From UBA668 sp041394605 (GTDB lineage: Bacteria > Actinomycetota > Acidimicrobiia > Acidimicrobiales > Ilumatobacteraceae), in NCBI GenBank assembly GCA_041394605.1, contig JAWKHX010000010.1, positions 1 through 64,000 on the forward strand: a stretch of DNA of 64,000 nucleotides. The letters run 5' to 3'. The position numbers and the translations under genes were made by a program. Below, piece after piece: positions 1 through 7,094 of this stretch; the stretch's first letter is position 1; every line of letters begins with the position of its first letter. Below the pieces are notes generated by a model. That model searched no databases. It worked only from the letters and a program-made list of their open reading frames with translations, and was not told the DNA's origin.

Positions 1-541
1 TGGTGGCGTTGGCCGGGAGGGCGCGGTCGGTGCGCACGGTGATCACGTGCAGCGGGTGGGACAGGCGCACCCGCACGGCCTCGAGGATGTGGCTCACCCG
101 TTCCAAGCGCTCGTCGTCGACGATCAGCACCTTGGGCTGGCTGTCGTCCAGCGCGTACTCCATCTCGTGCGGGGTCCACCAGGCGTTCATGCCCACGCAG
201 GCCGCGCCGAGGGCGATGCAGGCCCAGTAGCCCACGATCCACTCCGGGTAGTTGCGCATCGACAGGGCCACCCGGTCGCCGGGGCCGACGCCCTGGGCCA
301 CCAGATGGGCCACCAGCTTGCGCACCTGGGCGTGGATCTCGCTGTAGCTGTAGTGCTCGTCCTCGTAGACGATGTACGTCTTGTCGCCGTGGGCGGCCGT
401 GGCCTCCCAGAGCACCCGCATGTTCGGCGGGGCGGAGTCGAAGACCCGGGTGGGGACCCCTCGCACCTCGATGGTGCTCATGTGGAAGGGCATGCCCTCC
501 GCTTCCAGTTCGGCTCGTGCTGCGCGGTAGTGGTCGATCAC
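1..541 (-). CDS. Acyl-CoA synthetase (AMP-binding), N-terminal part only
   Basis: This is the amino-terminal third of an AMP-forming acyl-CoA ligase, which activates a carboxylic acid to its CoA thioester through an acyl-adenylate. Read leftward, the protein has the segments VRGVPTRVFDSAPPNMRVLW, then HGDKTYIVYEDEHYSYSEI, then GDRVALSMRNYPEWIVGYWA and GMNAWWTPHEMEYALDDS, the usual order of the N-terminal domain of medium/long-chain acyl-CoA synthetases. The ATP-binding core and C-terminal domain lie beyond the left edge. The start is uncertain: GTG at 541 gives a family-like N-terminus (VIDHYRAARAELEAEG), while an in-frame ATG at 631 would add 30 residues. The substrate cannot be told from this fragment. 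Confidence 0.85.
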   Translation of the reverse strand, partial: MIDHYRAARAELEAEGMPFHMSTIEVRGVPTRVFDSAPPNMRVLWEATAAHGDKTYIVYEDEHYSYSEIHAQVRKLVAHLVAQGVGPGDRVALSMRNYPEWIVGYWACIALGAACVGMNAWWTPHEMEYALDDSQPKVLIVDDERLERVSHILEAVRVRLSHPLHVITVRTDRALPANAT

Positions 542-639
542 GGGGGACGATGCTGGCAGACCGGCGGTGACCCTCGCCACACGGACGGCGACGGGAGGCT
601 CGGCGGCTGTCGGCGTGTCGCCCAACGGCATGGTCGGGC

Positions 640-645
640 TACTGT
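640..645 (+). promoter_or_regulatory. Probable -10 hexamer TACTGT, leaderless
   Basis: TACTGT lies 7 bases before the GTG at 653. With transcription starting about 7 bases after a -10 box, the mRNA would begin at the start codon. No Shine-Dalgarno sequence is present. No clear -35 box was found. Confidence 0.35.
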
Positions 646-652
646 CGCCGGC

Positions 653-1138
653 GTGGACGCGGCGACCCGGTCGATGCAACCGTTCGGAGGGCATCCGCCG
701 CCCCCGCCGCCGCCTCCAACTCGCCCTGCGCCCTCGCGGTCGTGGGCCGCGTCGGTCGTCGTCGGGTCAGCGGTTGCCGTGATCGTCCTGGCACCGGCGG
801 TGGTGCTGAGTCGGCTGTCGTGGCACTGGGGCGTGAAGGCGCCCCTATGTCTCGGCTTGGTGTTCGCCGTCGGAGGGTTCGGCGGGACGGCGCTTGAACG
901 GATGGCGCGCCGGCCTCATTCGCGGCGCCAACGGTTCGTTGAGGCGCTGCTGTTCTACGCGCCGATGCTCATCGGATTGAAGGGTGGCATCGATGGGATG
1001 ACCCCCGGCGCAGTGATCTCTGGATTCCTGATGGGGGCGCTGTATGCCGCGATGTGGGCCGGGTCGGAGGACGACAATCAGACCCCGTGGTGGTGGTGGC
1101 GCCGCCGCCACGCCGCGACCCGCGAGGTGGGCCGATGA
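653..1138 (+). CDS. Small polytopic membrane protein with proline-rich N-terminus
   Basis: A 161-residue protein that I do not recognise. After about 15 residues there is a run of eight prolines, then three or four hydrophobic segments: roughly residues 34-56 (SVVVGSAVAVIVLAPAVVL), 66-82, 103-115 (EALLFYAPMLIGL) and 122-142 (GAVISGFLMGALYAAMWAG). The tail is rich in Trp and Arg. The proline-rich cytoplasmic head followed by membrane helices is common among small actinobacterial membrane proteins. GTG 653 is preferred because of the upstream TACTGT; ATG 674 is an alternative. The stop codon overlaps the tag start codon (ATGA), so the two are probably translated together. Confidence 0.6.
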   Translation: MDAATRSMQPFGGHPPPPPPPPTRPAPSRSWAASVVVGSAVAVIVLAPAVVLSRLSWHWGVKAPLCLGLVFAVGGFGGTALERMARRPHSRRQRFVEALLFYAPMLIGLKGGIDGMTPGAVISGFLMGALYAAMWAGSEDDNQTPWWWWRRRHAATREVGR

Positions 1139-1713
1139 CGGAGCGGCTGCGGGTCGGGGCGGACGGGGTGGTCCGCTGCTGGTGGTGCGGCGAGGACCCG
1201 CTGTACGTGGGGTACCACGACCACGAGTGGGGCCACGAGGTCACGGCCGACACCCGCCTGTTCGAGAAGGTCTGCCTGGAGGGGTTCCAGTCCGGGCTGG
1301 CGTGGATCACGATCCTGCGCAAGCGGGAGGCATTCCGGGCCGGGTTCGCCGGGTTCGACATCGACGCCGTGGCCGGGTTCGGCCCCGCCGATGTCGAGCG
1401 CCTGCTGGGCGACGCAGGCATCGTCCGCCACCGGGGCAAGATCGAGAGCACCATCAACAACGCAGCGCGGGCCCGGGAGTTGCGCGACGAGTACGGCTCG
1501 CTGCACGCATTCTTCTCCGGCTTCCGTCCCGAGGCGCACCCGCGGCCGACCCTCACCAGCGAGTTCCACGCCACCACGCCGGAGAGCACGGCCCTGTCCA
1601 AGGCGCTGAAGAAGCGGGGGTGGAGCTTCGTCGGCCCGACCACCATGTACGCCTTCATGCAGGCGATGGGCCTGGTGAACGACCACGTGATCGGCTGCGA
1701 ACGCTCCCTCTGA
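1135..1713 (+). CDS. tag: DNA-3-methyladenine glycosylase I
   Basis: A 192-residue Tag-type base-excision enzyme, which removes 3-methyladenine from alkylated DNA. The N-terminus has RCWWCGEDPLYVGYHDHEWG, which holds the Cys and His positions of the zinc snap. The body has FEKVCLEGFQSGLAWITILR, the family signature for the base pocket. The C-terminus has SFVGPTTMYAFMQAMGLVND followed by HVIGC, supplying the second His/Cys pair. Length matches the family. It overlaps the upstream membrane-protein gene by 4 bases and is followed by a strong hairpin. Confidence 0.95.
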   Translation: MTERLRVGADGVVRCWWCGEDPLYVGYHDHEWGHEVTADTRLFEKVCLEGFQSGLAWITILRKREAFRAGFAGFDIDAVAGFGPADVERLLGDAGIVRHRGKIESTINNAARARELRDEYGSLHAFFSGFRPEAHPRPTLTSEFHATTPESTALSKALKKRGWSFVGPTTMYAFMQAMGLVNDHVIGCERSL

Positions 1714-1715
1714 AG

Positions 1716-1765
1716 CCGGTTGGAGGGTTTCGTGCTCACCTCCGAGCCGGAAACCCTCCGACCGG
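1716..1765 (+). terminator. Long hairpin after tag
   Basis: Two 16-base arms (1716-1731 and 1750-1765) pair with a single mismatch around an 18-base loop. The arm sequence is CCGGTTGGAGGGTTTC. It starts 3 bases after the tag stop. There is no T-run, so it may be a factor-assisted terminator or an mRNA-stabilising hairpin. It also lies just outside the 3' end of the leftward transposase remnant and could serve both directions. Confidence 0.5.
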
Positions 1766-1791
1766 GTCAGACATCCCACGTGCGGGTCGTG

Positions 1792-3023
1792 TCAAGCGGC
1801 GAGTTGGGTTCGGTGTGCCCAGGCGGTGTCTTCGTTGTAGGGGGTGTGGGTTTTGAGGATGCCGTGGAGGATGCCGACGAGGCGGTTGGCGACGGCGCGG
1901 AGGGCGCCGAGTGGGTGTCGCCGGCGGCTCGTCGTTGGTCGTAGAGCGCTCGTGCTCCGGGTGAACGGGTGATTGCGTTGAACGCCCACCAGTGCAGTGC
2001 GTCGGCGAGTCGACGGTTGCGGACGTGCCGAGCGCCGGACGGCGCGTCGGTTGCCGGAGGCGACGGTGAGCGGGCTGGTCCCGGCGTAGTTCTGCGCGCT
2101 TTGGCGTCTGTGTAGCGGTTGGGGTCGTCGAACTCTGCGAGCACCCGGGCGCCGGTGACGATCCGGAGTCCGGGGATGCTGCGGATGGCTCAGCATCCGG
2201 GTGCTTGCGAAACCCTCGGTGAGGGTCTCCTCGAGCGCGGCGATCTCGACGGTGTGGGCCTGGAGCAGCCGCACCAGCGACGACGTGATCGCCCCATAGG
2301 CGTCAGCGACCGGATCGGGTTGCTGCAACGCCGGCTCCCGCAACGCCGCCTGGATCTTGGCGGCCTGCCGGTCGATGTTGAGCTTGCGGCCACCACGCCG
2401 GAGCGCAGCGGCGATCTTCGATTGCGACAATCGGCGAGCACGGGCCGGGGTCAGGGCCTCGGCGAGCACGGCGAGGCAGTCCCGGTCGGCGACATCGTCG
2501 AACAAGCCCAGGATCGCCGGGAAGTACTCACGCAGCCCCGACCGGAGCCTGGTTCGCGAGTCGACGCCGTGACCAGATCGCGTTCTGATGCGCCCGGGCG
2601 ACGAGCTTCAACGTCTCGACCTCGACGCTGTCCCCGGCGACCGGTTGATGCAACGCCCGGTCGACCCGGACCATCTCGGCCAACACGAGCCGCGTCGCCC
2701 GGGTCGGACTTCGCGCCCGAGACCCGATGCCGGTCCCGATAACGGTCGACCGACAACGGGTTCACCGCAATCACCACATAGCCCGCTGCGAGCAACGCCC
2801 GCACCAGCAGGCCACGATCGATCTCGATCCCGACGATCACCTCGACCGATGTGTCGTCATCCGGGCGGGCCCGATCGACGAGCTCGTGGATCTTGCCGAT
2901 CCCGGCGATCCCGTCCGGCACCCGACCTTCGCCACGACCCGACCGTCCGGGCCTTGCACGCACATCGTGGTGATCCTCAGCCCAATCGATCCCGACGAAC
3001 ACCTCCACGTCCGCACCTCCCAT
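1792..3023 (-). pseudogene. IS110-family transposase, frame-disrupted
   Basis: Remains of a DEDD-type IS110-family recombinase, split over several frames. The N-terminal RuvC-like domain has VEVFVGIDWAEDHHDV (first Asp), EVIVGIEIDRGLLVRALLAA (Glu) and SGAKSDPGDA (Asp pair). A middle segment near 2500-2230 has RKLNIDRQAAKIQAALREP. The C-terminal domain has VLAEFDDPNRYTDAKA, then NYAGTSPLTVASG, where the family's catalytic Ser is expected, then ALHWWAFNAITRSPGARALY and NRLVGILHGILKTHTPYNED. At least five frame changes are needed to join them. Neighbouring genes also show single-base errors, but the density here is higher, so real decay is likely. IS110 elements usually lack terminal inverted repeats, and none was found. 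Confidence 0.85.
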
Positions 3024-3231
3024 TCCTCACCTGCCTGTTCACCAAGCGTGGAGGAAGAACCCGGCGGACTAATGGATCTGGTGCTCGCAGCACATCATCC
3101 CACTGGCCATGACGCCCTTCCTCACGAACCAGCAGGGGCACGGTCTGACCCCAGAACTCGAAGCTCCGTCGACAGAAGTGCTCACCTGCTGGCCGCTCGG
3201 AACCGAAGCATGCCAGCCCCGGCAGCACCCA
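3024..3231 (-). other. Noncoding stretch between dapD and transposase; candidate IS110 5' end
   Basis: About 208 bases without a convincing gene. It lies directly upstream of the transposase start, which is where IS110-group elements carry the noncoding end that encodes their bridge RNA. The word GACTAATGG occurs at 3067-3075, and its reverse complement covers the dapD stop at about 3230-3238. No structure was verified. It could equally be ordinary 3' flank of dapD plus a degraded element end. Confidence 0.3.
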
Positions 3232-4164
3232 TTAGTCGTTGGCGTGGAGGGCGGCGTTGAGGCCGTCCCACTTGGCGCTGCGGGGGAGGGCCTCCACGGT
3301 GCCGGTGCTGCTGTTGCGGCGGTACAGCAGGCCGGAGGCGCCGTTGAGTTGGCGGGCCTTCACCGTCTCGACGCCGTCCGCACCGTGGACCGCCACCAGC
3401 GTGCCGGCCGTGACGTACAGCCCGGCCTCGACGACGCACTCGTCGCCCAGGCTGATGCCGATGCCGGCGTTCGCGCCCAGCAGGCAGCGCTCGCCGATGG
3501 TGACCTGCTGGGTGCCGCCGCCCGACAGGGTGCCCATGATCGACGAGCCACCGCCGATGTCGCTGCCGTCGCCGACGATGACGCCCTGGGTGATGCGCCC
3601 CTCGACCATGGATGTGCCGAGCGTGCCGGCGTTGAAGTTCACGAAGCCCTCGTGCATCACGGTGGTGCCGGGGGCGAGGTGGGCGCCGAGGCGCACCCGG
3701 TCGGCGTCGGCGATGCGCACGCCGGTGGGCACCACGTAGTCCGTCATCCGGGGGAACTTGTCCAGCCCGTGCACGGTGAGGACCCCGCCGTCGCGCCGCA
3801 CCCGCCAGCGCAGTTCCTCCAGGCCCTCCACCGGGCACGGCCCGAGGTTGGTCCAGGCGACGTTGCTGAGCTTCCCGAACAGGCCGTCCAGGTTGATGGT
3901 GCGTGGCTGCATCAACCGGTGGGACAGCAGGTGCAGGCGAAGGTACGCGTCGGAGGCGTCCGCGGGCGCGTCGTCGGTATCGATATGGACCTGCACGGCC
4001 TTCACCCGCACCCGGCGGACCTCGTCGGTGCGGTCGGCCACCGTGTACGCCTCGAACTGCTCGGGGTCCGGCTCGTCGCCAAGGCCGAGCTCCCGGAACC
4101 AGGTGTCCAGCACCGTGCCGTCGTTCGTGATCGTGGCCAGCCCCCGGCCCCATGCAGCAGTCAT
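3232..4164 (-). CDS. dapD: Tetrahydrodipicolinate N-succinyltransferase
   Basis: A 310-residue enzyme that transfers succinyl from succinyl-CoA to tetrahydrodipicolinate in the diaminopimelate/lysine pathway. The N-terminal half is mixed alpha/beta, as in the long actinobacterial DapD type. The C-terminal half is a left-handed beta-helix of hexapeptide repeats, including FVNFNAGTLGTSMVEGRITQ, GVIVGDGSDIGGGSSIMGTL and CLLGANAGIGISLGDECVVE. The start at 4164 is chosen because GAGGAGG sits 9 bases upstream; an in-frame ATG at 4173 abuts that site. It lies 39 bases after the DUF2804 gene on the same strand. The window also holds a dapB-like gene at 14597. Confidence 0.93.
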   Translation of the reverse strand: MTAAWGRGLATITNDGTVLDTWFRELGLGDEPDPEQFEAYTVADRTDEVRRVRVKAVQVHIDTDDAPADASDAYLRLHLLSHRLMQPRTINLDGLFGKLSNVAWTNLGPCPVEGLEELRWRVRRDGGVLTVHGLDKFPRMTDYVVPTGVRIADADRVRLGAHLAPGTTVMHEGFVNFNAGTLGTSMVEGRITQGVIVGDGSDIGGGSSIMGTLSGGGTQQVTIGERCLLGANAGIGISLGDECVVEAGLYVTAGTLVAVHGADGVETVKARQLNGASGLLYRRNSSTGTVEALPRSAKWDGLNAALHAND

Positions 4165-4203
4165 TTCAGGCATCCTCCTCGCGTCGGAAGTTCCATCGTA
4201 CGG

Positions 4204-5220
4204 TCACCAGCGGTTGCGGGCCTCTTCGGCGAAGCCGCGGATGCCGTCGATCTCCACCGGCACTCCGTCGTCGCCCACCACCCGGCCGCTCCACGTGCCG
4301 AAGCACTGGTGGACCTCCATCTTCAGCAGCTTCACGTCGGTGACGTCGTAGCGGTCGAACGTCGGGGTCAGCGTCACGTCCACCTGATCGGAGCCGGGCG
4401 TGCGCACCCGCCACGGCTGCATCGGGTCGTCCCACGAGTAGTCCCAGACGAGCTCCTCGCTGAGCTTGGTCAGTCGGCCGTCGATGCACAGGGCGTTCTC
4501 CGTGGCGCCGGTGCCCTCGGTCCACTTGCCGCCGAACTGCAGGCCCACCAGCCGCCCATCCCTCCCGTGCCCCGACGCGGCCGCCCAGTTCCACCGGTTG
4601 CGGTACTTCCAGATGCCCCGGCCGAGGTCCTGCACGCCCCAGGCGTCCTCGCCGACCTCCCACGTCCGGTCGCCCAACCGCACCGTGCCCGTGGCCGGGC
4701 GGGTGTTCTGCTTGGACGTGAACTGGAAGCGCCGGTCGCTCCACGGGATCATCACGTTCAGCCCCTCGTGGCCCGCCGGCTTGGCCACCCGGATGTCCAC
4801 CTCCAGCGGTCCGTGCGGCGTTCGGGCGGCCGACGACTGCAGCTCCGTGTGGGTGGTGGTCTCGGCGATCCTCAGCCGGAAGCCCTTGCCCACGTGCTGC
4901 ACCGCGCCGTGGCAGACCAGTTCCGGCATGGAGAAGCCCCGGGCGAACGGCACGAGCACGCCGCCACCGGCCTGCAGGCCGGTCGAGTGCTCCATGACCC
5001 AGACATTGGCCAGCCCGGCGTAGTCCACATCGGCGTAGACGAACGACACCACCAGGTCGGGCGTGTTGACGCACCAGTAGTCCCACTTCTTCTTGCGGCC
5101 CCAAGCCCGACGCAGGTTGGCGCGCAGGAGCGGGGTGCGCGACCAGCCACGGGCTGCGGGGTTCAGCCGCCCGCGGGCGTCGCACTCGTCGACCGGTTCG
5201 GTGTACTCACGCTCGGCCAT
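4204..5220 (-). CDS. DUF2804 domain protein
   Basis: A 338-residue protein matching the DUF2804 family in layout: ARGWSRTPLLRANLRRAWGR near the start, KKKWDYWCVNTPDLVVSFVY, ELQSSAARTPHGPLEVDIRV, then WAAASGHGRDGRLVGLQFGG and ENALCIDGRL in the second half. No signal peptide or membrane segment is visible. The fold and the Trp-rich, beta-strand-like second half recall lipocalin-like hydroxysteroid/carotenoid-processing proteins, but the function is unknown. The start has GAGGAGG 5 bases upstream. It is followed closely by dapD and preceded by a 28-bp palindrome that may be its operator. Confidence 0.8.
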   Translation of the reverse strand: MAEREYTEPVDECDARGRLNPAARGWSRTPLLRANLRRAWGRKKKWDYWCVNTPDLVVSFVYADVDYAGLANVWVMEHSTGLQAGGGVLVPFARGFSMPELVCHGAVQHVGKGFRLRIAETTTHTELQSSAARTPHGPLEVDIRVAKPAGHEGLNVMIPWSDRRFQFTSKQNTRPATGTVRLGDRTWEVGEDAWGVQDLGRGIWKYRNRWNWAAASGHGRDGRLVGLQFGGKWTEGTGATENALCIDGRLTKLSEELVWDYSWDDPMQPWRVRTPGSDQVDVTLTPTFDRYDVTDVKLLKMEVHQCFGTWSGRVVGDDGVPVEIDGIRGFAEEARNRW

Positions 5221-5302
5221 GTGGGCCTCCTCAGGGTCTCGGCAGGGTCTCGGCACCCGGAATCCCCGGCGAAGTGACGCGGTCGCCCCCTCCCCGACCA
5301 GG

Positions 5303-5330
5303 GAAGTGACGTGATATATCACGTCACTTC
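5303..5330. promoter_or_regulatory. Perfect 28-bp palindrome, probable operator
   Basis: The sequence is self-complementary over all 28 bases: arms begin GAAGTGACGTGATA and mirror exactly. The AT-rich centre (GATATATC) stands out in this GC-rich DNA. A further copy of the outer arm, GAAGTGACG, lies at 5271-5279, 32 bases away, about three helical turns. The position is 83 bases upstream of the DUF2804 start, after the lysS stop. The inner part fits the GT-N-TATA-N-AC pattern described for HutC-type GntR regulators, but TetR-type binding is also possible. No T-run follows on either strand, so a terminator is less likely. Confidence 0.6.
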
Positions 5331-5378
5331 GGGGGTTCGGGGGTTCGGGGGGTTCGGGGGTTCGGGGGTTCGGGGGTC
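5331..5378. repeat. G-rich tandem repeat, units of GGGGGTTC
   Basis: Six near-identical units of about 8 bases (G5-6 then TTC) lie between the 28-bp palindrome and the lysS stop. The + strand carries repeated G-runs separated by TTC, a layout able to form G-quadruplexes; the lysS transcript would carry the C-rich complement. Run lengths may be unreliable because other G/C runs in the window look miscounted. Confidence 0.75.
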
Positions 5379-5384
5379 GCGGGG

Positions 5385-6947
5385 TCAGAAGACCTCGGGG
5401 CGGAGGGTGGGGAAGAGAATGACTTCCTTGATCGAGTTGACGCCGGCGATCAGCATCGCCACCCGGTCCATCCCGATGCCCAGGCCGCCGGTGGGGGGCA
5501 GGCCGTACTCCAGCGCCCGCAGGTAGTCCTCGTCCACGCTGCCGCGCTCGGCGTCGCCGGCGTCCTTGGCGGCCTGCTCGTCCTCGAAGCGGGCCCGTTG
5601 CTCCACCGGGTCGTTCAGCTCGGAGTACCCGTTGGCCAGCTCCCGCCCGCCGACGAACAGCTCGAACCGCTCGGTGAGGAACGGGTCCTCGCGGTCCACC
5701 CGGGCCAGCGGGCTGATCTCCACCGGGTGCCCGGTGACGAACGTGGGGGCGATGAGGGTGTGCTCGGCGGTGTTCTCGAACAGCTCCTCGATGATCTTGC
5801 CGGAGCCCCACCGCGGGTTCACGGCGACGCCGTGCTTCGCGGCCAGCTCGCGCAGCTCCTCCACCGGCTGCGACGGGTGCACGGCCACGCCGGTGGCCTC
5901 GTGCACGAGGTCCACCATCCGGGCCCGTCGCCACGGCTGGGCCAGGTCCACCGCGGTCTGGCCGCCGCCGTCCGGATGGAAGATCTGCACCACGGACGAA
6001 CCGGTGGCGTCCACCGCGGCCCGGGTGATGAGCGTCTCGGTGATCTCGATCATCTCGCTGTAGTCGGCGAAGGCCTGGTACAGCTCCATCATCGTGAACT
6101 CGGGGTTGTGGCGGGTGCTGATGCCCTCGTTGCGGAAGATCCGCCCGATCTCGAACACGCGCTCCATCCCGCCCACGATCAGCCGCTTCAGGTGCAGCTC
6201 CAGCGCGATGCGCAGGTACAGCTGCATGTCCAGCGTGTTGTGGTGGGTGATGAACGGGCGGGCGTGCGCGCCGCCGGCCTCCACGTGCAGGACCGGCGTC
6301 TCCACCTCGATGTAGCCGCGCTCGTGCAGGGTGTGGCGGAAGCTGGCGATGATGGCGTGGCGGACCCGGAACGTGCGGCGGGCCTCCTCGTTGACGATCA
6401 GGTCGGCGTAGCGCTGGCGGAAGCGGGTGTCGGTGTCCGTGAGGCCGTGCCACTTGTCGGGCATCGGGCGGACGGCCTTGGACAGCAACTCCAGGCGCTC
6501 CACCTTCACGCTCAGCTCGCCCTTGCGGGTGGTCATCACCGTGCCGTGCACACCGACCCAGTCGCCGAGGTCGAGGTCGCGGATGGCGGCGAACAGGTCG
6601 TCGCCGACCACGGCCTTGGACACGAACAGCTGCACCTCGCCGTCGCGGTCGCGCATGGTGGCGAAGACCAGCTTGCCCTGCTCGCGCAGCAGCATCACCC
6701 GGCCGGCGACGGCCACCTCGGTGGGGGTCTCGGTGCCGGGCTCCAGGTCGCCGAACCGCGCCCGCAGCTCATGCAGGGTCAGGGACCGGTCGAAGCGGTA
6801 CGGATACGGGTTGGCGCCCGCCTCGCGCATCGTGTCCAGCTTCTGGAGGCGCTTGGCCTTCTCCGCGACCAGCCCGCTGCCGGAGATGGTGTCGTCGGTT
6901 GCCGCGTCGCCCCCGTCGGGGAGCGGAAGGTCGTGGTCGCTGCTCAC
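5385..6947 (-). CDS. lysS: Lysine--tRNA ligase, class II
   Basis: A 520-residue class II lysyl-tRNA synthetase that charges tRNA-Lys. The N-terminal OB-fold anticodon domain covers about residues 70-175 (VAVAGRVMLLREQGKLVFAT). The catalytic domain shows motif 1 (SFRHTLHERGYIEVETPVLH), motif 2 (RVFEIGRIFRNEGISTRHNP) and motif 3 (GGLGIGMDRVAML). Length matches bacterial LysRS apart from an extra N-terminal stretch of about 25 acidic residues. The start is GTG at 6947, with TACCGT 9 bases upstream. It may be transcribed onward into the DUF2804-dapD pair, though the palindrome and G-rich repeat intervene. Confidence 0.97.
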   Translation of the reverse strand: MSSDHDLPLPDGGDAATDDTISGSGLVAEKAKRLQKLDTMREAGANPYPYRFDRSLTLHELRARFGDLEPGTETPTEVAVAGRVMLLREQGKLVFATMRDRDGEVQLFVSKAVVGDDLFAAIRDLDLGDWVGVHGTVMTTRKGELSVKVERLELLSKAVRPMPDKWHGLTDTDTRFRQRYADLIVNEEARRTFRVRHAIIASFRHTLHERGYIEVETPVLHVEAGGAHARPFITHHNTLDMQLYLRIALELHLKRLIVGGMERVFEIGRIFRNEGISTRHNPEFTMMELYQAFADYSEMIEITETLITRAAVDATGSSVVQIFHPDGGGQTAVDLAQPWRRARMVDLVHEATGVAVHPSQPVEELRELAAKHGVAVNPRWGSGKIIEELFENTAEHTLIAPTFVTGHPVEISPLARVDREDPFLTERFELFVGGRELANGYSELNDPVEQRARFEDEQAAKDAGDAERGSVDEDYLRALEYGLPPTGGLGIGMDRVAMLIAGVNSIKEVILFPTLRPEVF

Positions 6948-6956
6948 AGTCCTCTG

Positions 6957-6962
6957 ACGGTA
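6957..6962 (-). promoter_or_regulatory. Probable -10 hexamer TACCGT for lysS, leaderless
   Basis: TACCGT on the minus strand is followed by 9 bases and then the GTG start of lysS. There is no Shine-Dalgarno sequence in between, which fits a leaderless mRNA. Confidence 0.4.
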
Positions 6963-7094
6963 CCTGACGGGGTGCCGTCTTCCTGAGGCGATTGCCCGCC
7001 GACCCCGACGCGATGACCCTTGGTAACGTGTTCCGACCCGTCGCCCTCACGGCCACGCGCCTGAGGCTTCGCCACTGAAAGGCCCTCCACCCGC

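Noticed and set aside
3109..5277. A 722-residue rightward open frame
   Set aside because: It is antisense to dapD and the DUF2804 gene, has the Ala/His/Val/Arg-rich composition of a high-GC shadow frame, and has no domain.
6957..6979. Imperfect inverted repeat ACGGTACC/GGTGCCGT upstream of lysS
   Set aside because: One mismatch, only 8-base arms, and overlap with the promoter hexamer; too weak to call an operator.
5598..6986. A 462-residue rightward open frame
   Set aside because: It lies antisense to lysS and is composed of low-complexity His/Val/Gly/Leu text.
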